Part shown: piece by piece, positions 1-5,991 of the stretch
How positions within the stretch are numbered: position 1 is the stretch's first letter
How the letters are laid out: the number at the start of each line of letters is the position of its first letter
Origin: Planctomycetaceae bacterium
GTDB taxonomy: Bacteria; Planctomycetota; Planctomycetia; Isosphaerales; Isosphaeraceae
Reading direction: 5' to 3'
DNA: 7,372 nucleotides
NCBI GenBank assembly: GCA_019232645.1
Contig: JAFANO010000706.1
Span: 1 to 7,372 of the forward strand
Made by a program: the position numbers and the translations under genes
The notes under the pieces: model-generated
Seen by the model: the letters and a program-made list of their open reading frames with translations, nothing else
Told to the model about the DNA's origin: nothing
The model's database searches: none

Positions 1-1
1 C

Positions 2-1402
2 CGCGTCGGCGACGCCAACGACCTGGCGATGCTCGCCCGCGCCTTCGAGGTCTTCCTGAACGAGAACCACCGGCCGACGCTGATCATCGTCGATAGCCGC
101 ATCGGCTACGGCTCGGCCAAGCAGGACACCAAGGAGGCGCACGGCGAGCCGCTGGGCGAGAAGGTCATCACCGAGTTCAAGGAGTTGTTCGGCCTCTCGC
201 CCGAGAAGTTTTACGTCCCCGACGGGGTCTATGACCATTTCCGCGGAGGGGTCGGGAAGCGGGGCAAGGCGCTCCGCGACGCCTGGTTCGAGTCGTTGGA
301 GCGGTACAAGGTCCAGCACCCAGACCTGGCCGATGAGCTCTACCGGATGCAGCACCGGCAGCTCCCCGAGGGGTGGGACGCGGACCTGCCGACCTTCCCG
401 GCCGATGCCAAGGGGATGGCAAGCCGCGTCTCGTCGTCGAAGGTGCTCAACGCGATCGCGCCGCACGTCCCCTGGCTGATCGGCGGCTCGGCCGACCTGG
501 CCCCCTCGACCAAGACGCGGATCGAGGCCAAGGACGCCGGCGACTTCCTCGACGGCCACGACGAGGGGCGGAACCTCCACTTCGGCGTCCGTGAGCACGC
601 CATGGCCGCCATCCTCAACGGCCTGGCGCTGATCAAGGTCCGGCCCTACGGTTCCGGGTTCCTGATCTTCAGCGACTACGCCCGCGCCGCGATCCGGCTC
701 AGCGCGTTGATGGAGATCCCCGTCATCCACATCTTCACGCACGACTCGATCGGCGTGGGCGAGGACGGCCCGACCCACCAGCCGGTCGAACATCTGGCCA
801 GCCTTCGCGCGATCCCCGGCCTGATTACCCTCCGGCCGGCCGACGCCAACGAGGTCGTCGAGGCGTGGCGGGTGATCATGGATCAGCACCACGATCCGAC
901 CGTCCTGGTGCTGACCCGGCAGGACCTGCCGACGCTCGACCGCACCAAGTACGCCCCGGCCTCGGGCTTGGCCCGGGGGGCCTACGTCCTGGCCGACGCC
1001 GAGGATGGTGCGCCCGACGTCCTCCTGCTGGCCACCGGCAGCGAGGTCAACCTCTGCGTCAAGGCCTTCGAAGAGCTCAAGGCGTGGGGGATCAAGGCCC
1101 GCGTCGTGAGCATGCCCTCGTGGGAGCTGTTCGCGCACCAGGACAAGGCGTACCGCGAGAGCGTCATCCCGCCCCACGTCACGGCGCGGGTCTCGGTGGA
1201 GCAAGCCTCGGACTTCGGTTGGGAGCGGTTCACCGGCGCGACCGGCGCCCGGATCGGGATGCACACCTTCGGCGCCTCGGCGCCGCTGAAGGAGTTGCAG
1301 TCGAAGTTCGGGTTCACCCCCGACAAGATCGTCGCCGCGGCCAAGGAGCAGATCGACCTGGCGAGGGCCAGCGACGGGCGGGCGGTCGTGCCGACCCCCT
1401 GA
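2..1402 (+). CDS. tkt: Transketolase, C-terminal two thirds (5' end outside window)
   Basis: Transketolase is the thiamine-diphosphate enzyme that moves two-carbon ketol units between sugar phosphates in the non-oxidative pentose phosphate pathway, in the cytoplasm. The frame is open from base 2 and gives 466 residues. Full-length enzymes are about 660-670 residues, so roughly 200 N-terminal residues lie off the window. Visible in order are the end of the pyrophosphate-binding domain (VGDANDL, then HGEPLG with His47), the pyrimidine-binding domain and the C-terminal domain with LLATGSEVNL. The pyrimidine domain carries GGSADLAPSTKT, FGVREHAM with the cofactor-activating Glu198, and HDSIGVGEDGPTHQPVEH with His247 and His259. 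These match the conserved catalytic and substrate-binding positions of the family. TGA ends the gene at 1402, 30 bp before rpiA, so the two are probably cotranscribed. Family assignment is firm; the real start cannot be seen. Confidence 0.96.
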   Translation, partial: RVGDANDLAMLARAFEVFLNENHRPTLIIVDSRIGYGSAKQDTKEAHGEPLGEKVITEFKELFGLSPEKFYVPDGVYDHFRGGVGKRGKALRDAWFESLERYKVQHPDLADELYRMQHRQLPEGWDADLPTFPADAKGMASRVSSSKVLNAIAPHVPWLIGGSADLAPSTKTRIEAKDAGDFLDGHDEGRNLHFGVREHAMAAILNGLALIKVRPYGSGFLIFSDYARAAIRLSALMEIPVIHIFTHDSIGVGEDGPTHQPVEHLASLRAIPGLITLRPADANEVVEAWRVIMDQHHDPTVLVLTRQDLPTLDRTKYAPASGLARGAYVLADAEDGAPDVLLLATGSEVNLCVKAFEELKAWGIKARVVSMPSWELFAHQDKAYRESVIPPHVTARVSVEQASDFGWERFTGATGARIGMHTFGASAPLKELQSKFGFTPDKIVAAAKEQIDLARASDGRAVVPTP

Positions 1403-1417
1403 TCGCGGCCACACCCC

Positions 1418-1423
1418 GAGGGA
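1418..1423 (+). promoter_or_regulatory. Shine-Dalgarno of rpiA
   Basis: GAGGGA lies 9 nt before the ATG at 1433, inside the 30-bp gap after the transketolase stop. It supports that ATG as the rpiA start and suggests separate translation initiation within a shared transcript. Confidence 0.7.
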
Positions 1424-1432
1424 CCCGAAGCC

Positions 1433-2092
1433 ATGCTCAACTCAGAGCGCGCCCTCGACTTCATCCGTGACGGCGACGTGGTTGGCCTGGGGACCGGCCG
1501 CGCCGCGTTCTCGTTCATCCGCGCCCTCGGGGAGCGCGTCCGGGCCGGCCTCCAGATCCAGGGCGTCCCCACCTCATGCGCCTCGACCGAACTGGCCGAA
1601 CAGCTCGGCATCCCGCTGACGACGCTCGACGAGGTCGAGGCGCTCGACATCTGCGTCGACGGCGCCGACGAGGTCGACCCCCGGCTCAACCTGATCAAGG
1701 GGTACGGCGGCGCCTTGCTCCGCGAGAAGATCGTGGCCACGGCAGCGAAGCGGCTGGTGATCCTCGTGGGGACCGAGAAGCTCGTCGCCCGCCTGGGGGC
1801 GCGCGGCATCCTGCCGGTCGAGGTCGTGCCGTTCGCTTTAGGCTTCTGCCGCCGCCAGATCGCCGCGCTCGGTTGCCGGCCCGAACCCCGCCAGGCCGGC
1901 GATCAGCTCTACGTCACCGACAACGGCAACCACATCCTCGACTGCAAGATCGCTCCCCTCCCCGACGCGGCGGCGTTCGAACGCGCGCTGAGGTCCATCC
2001 CGGGCGTCGTCGGGACCGGCCTCTTCCTGGGCATGGCGCACGAGGTCTTGGTCCAAGATGGCGACGAGGTCGTCGTCAAGCAACGATCATGA
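1433..2092 (+). CDS. rpiA: Ribose-5-phosphate isomerase A
   Basis: RpiA interconverts ribose 5-phosphate and ribulose 5-phosphate in the cytoplasm, supplying substrate to the transketolase encoded just upstream. The product is 219 residues, the usual size of the family. The landmarks appear in order: the phosphate-binding loop GLGTGRAA (18-25), PTSCAS (46-51), DGADEVD (76-82) with the conserved aspartates, KGYGGALLREK (89-99) with Lys89 and the likely catalytic base Glu98, and TDNGN (162-166). In the loop, Arg replaces the Ser/Thr seen in many enzymes (GTGST). The start is supported by GAGGGA nine bases upstream and by alignment of the N-terminus with the family. The gene ends convergently toward lpxI, with a transposase scar between them. 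No active-site residue I can check is missing, so the enzyme is expected to be functional. Confidence 0.96.
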   Translation: MLNSERALDFIRDGDVVGLGTGRAAFSFIRALGERVRAGLQIQGVPTSCASTELAEQLGIPLTTLDEVEALDICVDGADEVDPRLNLIKGYGGALLREKIVATAAKRLVILVGTEKLVARLGARGILPVEVVPFALGFCRRQIAALGCRPEPRQAGDQLYVTDNGNHILDCKIAPLPDAAAFERALRSIPGVVGTGLFLGMAHEVLVQDGDEVVVKQRS

Positions 2093-2103
2093 ATAAAGAG
2101 ACC

Positions 2104-2118
2104 CGGCCCAGGGGGCCG
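2104..2118. other. Short perfect hairpin downstream of rpiA
   Basis: CGGCCC and GGGCCG form a six-base-pair stem around a three-base loop, starting 12 bp after the rpiA stop. There is no T-run on the plus side (TGGTGGCG follows). On the minus side the sequence after the stem is GGTCTCTTTATT, only moderately T-rich. It could weakly terminate transcription from either convergent gene, but the evidence is only the stem. Confidence 0.3.
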
Positions 2119-2148
2119 TGGTGGCGTGGCGATCCCAGAGGTGACGCG

Positions 2149-2373
2149 GCACGTCTCGTCCGGCTCGGACGCGGGAAGGCGTCGTTCCTGGTCGGCCCGG
2201 ATGATCCAGCCGGCGAACCGGCCCTGCTCCGGGCTTCGGCCCTCGACCAGGCACTCATCGATGTTCCCCTCGCGGTCCAAGGTGCAGATGATCTGGGGCC
2301 CGGGCACGCCTCGGGCCACCTCCGTGGCCTGGCGATCACCCCGCGGCCCAGGAATCCTGGGGTGCCATCTGGA
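2149..2373 (-). pseudogene. Fragment of an IS4-family transposase
   Basis: On the minus strand a frame opens at 2373 just after an in-frame TAA, with no ATG, and reads about 75 residues that look like the middle of an IS4/Tn5-type transposase. The sequence shows QIICTLDREGNIDECLVEG followed by FAGWIIRADQERRL. In IS4-family enzymes the second catalytic Asp sits in a DRE(A/G)DIY motif, followed some 20 residues later by a (L/I)(I/V)RA.(Q/K)(D/E)RR strand. Both are recognisable here, with Asp at codon 2275-2277. The usual Tyr of DIY has become Asp (NIDE). The N-terminal and C-terminal catalytic regions are absent: the frame continues without stop into antisense rpiA sequence but similarity fades after about 2149. 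I see no terminal inverted repeats or target duplication. It is a dead remnant between two convergent genes. Confidence 0.68.
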
Positions 2374-2442
2374 TTAATGAATTCGCCTTGTGTGAGAAAG
2401 AGGGCCGGGTGAGGGAGCCTTGGATTGACCGCATGGAGATGA
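2374..2442. other. Spacer between transposase scar and lpxI stop
   Basis: This is a 69-bp tail of the convergent intergenic region. It begins with a short AT-rich stretch (TTAATGAATTC) that marks a compositional break at the edge of the transposase fragment. No gene or clear terminator is visible. Confidence 0.4.
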
Positions 2443-3351
2443 TCAGGGATCCGAGGCCATGGTGTTCGGCAACGCGATGATTGTCAGGCCGTAGCGGTCG
2501 GCCAGCTCGATGACCTCGGGCAGGTCAATGACGATCGTCTTGCTCGCCTCGATCGCCAGGACGCGGGCGCGGGCCTTGTACAGGTTCTCGATGGTCGAGG
2601 TGCCGACGGTGGGCACGTCGAACCGCATGTCCTGCCGCGGCTTGGCGACCTTGACAAGGGTCCAGCCGCCCGCGCGGCAGAGCTGACCGGCGCGCTCGAT
2701 ACAACGGTCAGTCCCCTCGATGGCCTCGACGGCCAGCGCGGCCCGTTCCTTGACGGCGACCGACTGGCCGATGTCGAGCCGGCCCATCTCCTTGGCCAGC
2801 ATCCAGCCGAACTCGATGTCCTTGCGCTCCGCCGGGGTCGGCGGGCGTCGGGTCATTAGTCCTTCCTTCACGAGCAACTCCGGGCAATAGTCGAGGGCCG
2901 AAGCGAACGTCATCCCATCGCGCGCGAACTCGGCGATGACCGCCAGCAGGATCGAGTCGTCGCGCTTGTCGTTGCGGAGGGTCCGATACCACATGTGGAG
3001 CAGGCGGAAGTCCGGGCAAAGCTGGACGATCCGCCAAGGAGTGTACATCACGCTCTTGGTGACCTTGCCCGCCATGACGATCTTGCCGACGCCCTGGCGC
3101 TTGAACGCGCGGATCATCGCGCCAAGCTTCGAGACGCCGATCAACTGGAACGTCGCGCAAAGGTCGCGCAGCTCCTCGGGTGCCTCGTAGCGGATCCCGA
3201 CGCAGGCCACCCGCAAACCCTGGCGGCGCGCAGCCTCGGCGAAGAGGATCGGGAAGCGGCCGCTCCCCGCCAGCAGGCCGATGGTCGACTTGGCGGCCAG
3301 GGGCGGGCGCCTCGCGAACAGCGGGGAACGGTTGAGCGAGAGAGCGGGCAT
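2443..3351 (-). CDS. lpxI: UDP-2,3-diacylglucosamine pyrophosphatase, LpxI type
   Basis: LpxI hydrolyses UDP-2,3-diacylglucosamine to lipid X and UMP in lipid A synthesis. It replaces the unrelated LpxH in many bacteria outside the Beta/Gammaproteobacteria. The product is 302 residues from the chosen ATG; family members are usually about 270-290. Visible are the N-terminal GLLAGSGRFP (25-34), AGKVTK (94-99), a DD pair in KRDDSIL (131-132), the EGTD motif (212-215) whose Asp215 corresponds to the aspartate shown important in the Caulobacter enzyme, and the C-terminal KVAKPRQDMRFDVPTVG block. The frame runs open to 3480, but those 43 extra codons translate an AT-rich 7-bp repeat and look artefactual. 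ATG at 3351 is preceded by GAAGGG nine bases away. The gene lies 238 bp downstream of lpxD on the same strand, so cotranscription is likely, though the repeat could supply its own promoter. Confidence 0.93.
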   Translation of the reverse strand: MPALSLNRSPLFARRPPLAAKSTIGLLAGSGRFPILFAEAARRQGLRVACVGIRYEAPEELRDLCATFQLIGVSKLGAMIRAFKRQGVGKIVMAGKVTKSVMYTPWRIVQLCPDFRLLHMWYRTLRNDKRDDSILLAVIAEFARDGMTFASALDYCPELLVKEGLMTRRPPTPAERKDIEFGWMLAKEMGRLDIGQSVAVKERAALAVEAIEGTDRCIERAGQLCRAGGWTLVKVAKPRQDMRFDVPTVGTSTIENLYKARARVLAIEASKTIVIDLPEVIELADRYGLTIIALPNTMASDP

Positions 3352-3360
3352 TGGAGGTGG

Positions 3361-3366
3361 CCCTTC
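3361..3366 (-). promoter_or_regulatory. Shine-Dalgarno-like site of lpxI
   Basis: Read on the minus strand, GAAGGG lies 9 nt before the ATG at 3351-3349. It favours this start over the in-frame codons further upstream inside the repeat. Confidence 0.5.
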
Positions 3367-3370
3367 AAAT

Positions 3371-3475
3371 GGATTCCAAATTCCGAATTCCAAATTTCGG
3401 ATTCCGGATTCACAATTTCGAATTTGAAATTTCAAATTTCGAATCTGAAATTCGAAATCCTGAATGTGAAATATT
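3371..3475. repeat. AT-rich degenerate repeat with 7-bp period
   Basis: About fifteen consecutive heptamers can be read without losing register from 3371. They conform to RAATTYC or close variants: GGATTCC, AAATTCC, GAATTCC, AAATTTC, GGATTCC early on, then GAATTTG, AAATTTC, AAATTTC, drifting to AAATATT at the end. Inside it, 3421-3438 is a perfect 18-bp palindrome, and TCCGAA (3382-3387) pairs with TTCGGA (3396-3401). The tract is strikingly AT-rich in a GC-rich genome. Because 7 is not a multiple of 3, each frame encodes a seven-residue repeat (NLKFQIR-like), which extends neighbouring ORFs artificially. Similar AT-rich intergenic repeats occur, to my knowledge, in planctomycete and some other environmental genomes. 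It sits between lpxD and lpxI; its role is unknown, possibly a structural element or a promoter-rich spacer. Confidence 0.85.
3421..3438. repeat. Perfect 18-bp palindrome inside the heptad repeat
   Basis: AATTTGAAATTTCAAATT equals its own reverse complement. It could be a protein-binding dyad, or it may simply follow from AAATTTC-type units being near self-complementary. Confidence 0.75.
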
Positions 3476-3589
3476 GGCAAATCTTAATTGTTGAAGGGAT
3501 TGGAGCGAAGCCCGATCGACCAGGAGACGAGTGAGGGGAGACCTGGGGGCCCCTTCGCCGTCGGGTGCACGTCCGCCGCGCGATCGGCA
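3476..3589. other. Spacer between lpxD stop and the heptad repeat
   Basis: These 114 bp follow lpxD on the minus strand. The only structure I see is a weak CCAGG (3520-3524) / CCTGG (3542-3546) pair. No T-run terminator is present, consistent with readthrough into lpxI. Confidence 0.4.
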
Positions 3590-4669
3590 TCAGAAGCCGT
3601 TCGGGTCGCCCGCGTGATCCGGGCCGGAGGGCAAGGCAGCCGTCAGCAGGGCGATCTGCGCGGAGAGCTCGCGGAACTGGCGGTGCATCTCGGGGAGCCG
3701 GGCGATCATCTGGAAGATCCGCCGCTGCTCGCGGACCGGGATGGCGGGCGAGCCGAGGACTTGCTGGTCGCTGGGGATGTTGCGGTGGACCCCCGCCTGG
3801 GCGCCGATCATCACCCGGTCGCCGATCTCGGTGTTGTCCTTGATCCCCGCCTGCCCGGCCATGACCACGTAGTCGCCCGTCTTGCAGCTGCCCGCGATGC
3901 CGACCTGGCCGCAGAGCAGGTTGTGCCGGCCGATCTGGTTGTTGTGGCCGATCATCACGAGGTTGTCGATCTTTGAGCCCTCGCCGATCCGGGTGGCCTC
4001 GAAGGTCGCGCGGTCGACCGTGCAATTGGCGCCGATCTCGACATCGTCGCCGATCTCGACGCGGCCGGTCTGGGGGACCTTGACGTGCCGCCCCTCGCTC
4101 ATCCGGTAGCCGAACCCATCCCCGCCGAGCACGGTCCCGGCGTGCACCTCGACGCGGTCGCCGAGGATCACGTCGTGGTAGAGCACGGCGTTGGGATGAA
4201 TCACGCTGTCGCGTCCGATCCGGCAGCGGTCGCCGATGAAGGCGCCCGGGTGGAGCGTGACGCCGTCGGCGATGACCGCCTCGTCGCCCACGAAGACGAA
4301 CGGGTAGATCGCCACCGCCTCGCCGAGCTTCGCCGAGGGGGAGATCCAGGCCATGGGGTGGACGCCAACCCAGCGCGGCTTGGTGCCGCCCCCGAGGTGG
4401 CCACGGACGGTCAGGAAGGCGAGGATCGGGTCATCGACCTCGATCATCGGCAGCGCGGGCGTGGCGGTGGCGCGCTTGAAGTGCGGCCCGACGATCGCGG
4501 CCGACGCCGGGGACGTGCGCAGCAGCTTCGCGTACCGCTCGCTCTCGATGAAGGTAATATCGCCGGGCCCGGCCTCGGCGACCGGCCTCGCCGACTGGAT
4601 CGAGACGTTGCCGTCACCCACGAGGCGGCCGCGGACCAGGGCCGCGAGTTCTCCCACCGTTGCGACCAC
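3590..4669 (-). CDS. lpxD: UDP-3-O-acylglucosamine N-acyltransferase
   Basis: LpxD adds the second, N-linked 3-hydroxyacyl chain from acyl-ACP to UDP-3-O-acylglucosamine, the third step of lipid A synthesis, in the cytoplasm. From the chosen GTG the product is 359 residues, slightly longer than the usual 340 or so. The N-terminal uridine-binding domain (about 1-95, with TVGELAALVRGRLVGDG and GDITFIES) is followed by a left-handed beta-helix of hexapeptide repeats (about 105-300). Landmarks are GDGFGY (183-188), CTVDRAT (216-222) and KIDNLVMIGHNNQIG with the expected catalytic His242. The protein ends in a helical tail after GSPAIPVREQRR. The frame is open to 4804, but upstream residues are Arg/Pro-rich and do not resemble the family. 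GTG at 4669 begins the conserved domain and has AAAGGGA seven bases upstream. The next gene in the same direction is lpxI, which acts one step later (after LpxA, LpxC, LpxD). Confidence 0.94.
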   Translation of the reverse strand: MVATVGELAALVRGRLVGDGNVSIQSARPVAEAGPGDITFIESERYAKLLRTSPASAAIVGPHFKRATATPALPMIEVDDPILAFLTVRGHLGGGTKPRWVGVHPMAWISPSAKLGEAVAIYPFVFVGDEAVIADGVTLHPGAFIGDRCRIGRDSVIHPNAVLYHDVILGDRVEVHAGTVLGGDGFGYRMSEGRHVKVPQTGRVEIGDDVEIGANCTVDRATFEATRIGEGSKIDNLVMIGHNNQIGRHNLLCGQVGIAGSCKTGDYVVMAGQAGIKDNTEIGDRVMIGAQAGVHRNIPSDQQVLGSPAIPVREQRRIFQMIARLPEMHRQFRELSAQIALLTAALPSGPDHAGDPNGF

Positions 4670-4676
4670 GTGCGAT

Positions 4677-4683
4677 TCCCTTT
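4677..4683 (-). promoter_or_regulatory. Shine-Dalgarno of lpxD, fixing a GTG start
   Basis: AAAGGGA on the minus strand lies 7 nt before GTG at 4669-4667. It decides the start, since the frame continues upstream to another GTG at 4804 without family similarity. Confidence 0.65.
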
Positions 4684-4699
4684 CTTCCCTGAAAGGAAT

Positions 4700-4735
4700 G
4701 GACGGGCGTCGGGACCTGGAGGGATCGCGCCGTCC
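4700..4735. other. Imperfect inverted repeat in the lpxD leader
   Basis: GGACGG (4700-4705) and CCGTCC (4730-4735) can pair, and the stem can extend by CG pairs with a one-base bulge. It would form about 15 nt upstream of the lpxD Shine-Dalgarno in the transcript. No known riboswitch is recognised. Confidence 0.3.
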
Positions 4736-4830
4736 GTCGAACCCACGGATCGGCGTTCCTTCGTGCCGGCGGTCGTTGTGCGATGGTAACGCAACACCCC
4801 GCACCCCGCAAGCCGAGTCCTCTCCCGACC

Positions 4831-4836
4831 GTTATA
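4831..4836 (-). promoter_or_regulatory. Candidate -10 element upstream of lpxD
   Basis: TATAAC on the minus strand matches five of six bases of the sigma-70 -10 consensus, in a locally AT-richer patch. I see no convincing -35 at 16-18 bp. If used, the leader to the lpxD GTG would be about 155 nt. The 241-bp gap between the HAD gene and lpxD is long enough for a separate promoter. Confidence 0.3.
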
Positions 4837-4886
4837 TCGGCGTGTCGAGGGTCGATTCCACAATGGCAACGCACGGACGACGGCCC

Positions 4887-4905
4887 GGGCCCGATCCGGG
4901 GGCCC
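4887..4905. terminator. GC-rich hairpin after the HAD gene
   Basis: GGGCCC at 4887-4892 and at 4900-4905 are complementary and form a compact stem starting six bases past the HAD stop codon on the minus strand. No T-run follows (GGGCCGTCG), so intrinsic termination in the classical sense is uncertain. Its position fits an end-of-transcript hairpin. Confidence 0.35.
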
Positions 4906-4910
4906 TTGGG

Positions 4911-5621
4911 TCAGTCGCGTCGCGGGACCGGCAGCTCGGCCAGGCTGGTCACGAACGGCAGATCCTCCGGCCGCCTGCCGTGACGGTCGAGCAGGAGGCC
5001 GCGGAGGCCTGCGTCGACGGCCCCGCGGACGTCGGTGTCCGGGTCGTCGCCGACGCAGAGGACGCGGTCGGGGGGAAGCCCGAGACCCTCGCAGGCGGCC
5101 CGGAAGAATGCAGGATGCGGCTTCCGGAAGCCGACCTCCGAGGAGATGATCACCGGCTCGACGACCTCCGACAGCTCGCGCAGGCCAGCGACGACGCTGC
5201 GCAACCTGGCGTCGAAGTTCGAGGCGATCCGCACCGCGAGTCCCGCCTCGCGGATCGCCCGCAGCGCCGGGGCCACGTCCGGGAAGCAGGACCAGGCCTC
5301 GGGGCGGCCGAAGTGGTCCCAGAGCTCGTCGAACGCCCGTCTGGGGTCCGGCACTTCGCCGAGCACGCTCGTGACGATCCGCCGCCAGCGGCGATACTCG
5401 CCGGGCTCGTCGGTCGCCAGCGGCCCCCGCGCTTCGTCGAGCTCGTCGTCCCGGAAATGGCGCTGGAACCGGGACTTGACCACCGCCACCTCGAGGTGGA
5501 CCCCTTGGCGTCGGGCCGCCGCCGCGTAGACCTCGGCGACCGGTGGAGAGGGATCGATGAGCGTCCCCACGGCGTCGAGGACGATACCCTGAATCCCATC
5601 TGCGGTGGATTTTGTGAACAT
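4911..5621 (-). CDS. HAD-superfamily hydrolase, subfamily IA type
   Basis: The 236-residue product is a haloacid dehalogenase-like hydrolase, probably acting on a small phosphorylated metabolite; the substrate cannot be told. Motif I is VLDAVGTL with nucleophile Asp16. Motif II is IASNFD with Ser134, motif III is GFRKPHP with Lys167, and motif IV is VGDDPDTDVRGA with Asp192, Asp193 and Asp197. Residues 25-105 form the helical cap expected in subfamily IA. Val18 stands where phosphatases usually carry the acid/base Asp (DxD), although a DAxGTL motif is known in REG-2/HDHD3-like relatives. ATG at 5621 is preceded by GGAAGGGG eight bases away. The reading frame stays open far upstream into antisense tsaD, but that part has no plausible protein character. 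It is followed by lpxD 241 bp downstream; a functional link is not evident. Confidence 0.9.
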   Translation of the reverse strand: MFTKSTADGIQGIVLDAVGTLIDPSPPVAEVYAAAARRQGVHLEVAVVKSRFQRHFRDDELDEARGPLATDEPGEYRRWRRIVTSVLGEVPDPRRAFDELWDHFGRPEAWSCFPDVAPALRAIREAGLAVRIASNFDARLRSVVAGLRELSEVVEPVIISSEVGFRKPHPAFFRAACEGLGLPPDRVLCVGDDPDTDVRGAVDAGLRGLLLDRHGRRPEDLPFVTSLAELPVPRRD

Positions 5622-5629
5622 CACCGACG

Positions 5630-5637
5630 CCCCTTCC
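5630..5637 (-). promoter_or_regulatory. Shine-Dalgarno of the HAD gene
   Basis: GGAAGGGG on the minus strand lies 8 nt before the ATG at 5621-5619. It selects this codon as the start despite the open frame continuing upstream. Confidence 0.65.
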
Positions 5638-5738
5638 GATACTAATTCACTGAGGGCGCATCCCCCGGCCGTCCAGAGCATCCGTCTGCCCGCCACATCA
5701 TCCCGGGCGGCCCGCGATTCCTCATCCCAGGAGGGGCC

Positions 5739-5768
5739 TTGAGTTTTGTGAGGGAGGGACCCTAGAAC
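5739..5768 (+). promoter_or_regulatory. Weak sigma-70-like promoter candidate for the small ORF
   Basis: TTGAGT (5739-5744) and TAGAAC (5763-5768) each match four of six consensus bases and are separated by 18 bp. They sit about 40 bp before the ATG at 5806. The match is modest and could be chance. Confidence 0.2.
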
Positions 5769-5805
5769 CTGATGAGCCCGATCCCCTTCCCCCGGAGAAC
5801 GGTTT

Positions 5806-5982
5806 ATGCACGAGTCAAGACGCCGGCCGCCCGCCCTCGACCGATCGAGCCTCGACCAGACCATCCCCGACCCGCAGGAGCGAGCACTCGACCGCCGCCA
5901 TTCGCTCGAAGAACAGCAACGGGCTTTCCAGGGCTCCTCCATCCCCTCGCCCCACCTGTTCCGCCGGCGTCCGCCCACCTGA
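5806..5982 (+). CDS. Possible small protein of 58 residues, unrecognised
   Basis: ATG at 5806 is preceded by GGAGA (5794-5798) at a 7-nt spacing, one of the better Shine-Dalgarno sites in the window. The 58 codons show GC content rising as expected for a GC-rich coding gene: by my count about 55 percent at position two, 74 percent at position one and 81 percent at position three. The product is hydrophilic, with an Arg/Pro-rich start, a central charged and probably helical part (DPQERALDRRHSLEEQQRAF, residues 22-41) and an Arg/Pro-rich end. There is no signal peptide, membrane segment or familiar motif. It is divergent from the HAD gene. The other plus frame open here, from 5772, is a Pro/Arg/Ala-rich shadow. 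It may be a true small gene, a remnant or chance; no function is proposed. Confidence 0.38.
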   Translation: MHESRRRPPALDRSSLDQTIPDPQERALDRRHSLEEQQRAFQGSSIPSPHLFRRRPPT

Positions 5983-5991
5983 ACGGCCACC

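Noticed and set aside
2104..2118. Confident intrinsic terminator for rpiA
   Set aside because: The stem is only six base pairs and no T-run follows on the plus strand, so it is listed only as a hairpin.
1576..2412. Plus-strand open frame of about 278 codons overlapping rpiA
   Set aside because: It is Arg-rich, out of frame with rpiA, and has no recognisable domain.
3371..3475. CRISPR array
   Set aside because: Units are 7 bp, contiguous and degenerate, with no spacers and no cas genes nearby.
4353..5645. Long plus-strand open frame of about 430 codons across lpxD and the HAD gene
   Set aside because: It is antisense to two clearly identified genes and its translation is low-complexity; such frames are common opposite GC-rich genes.
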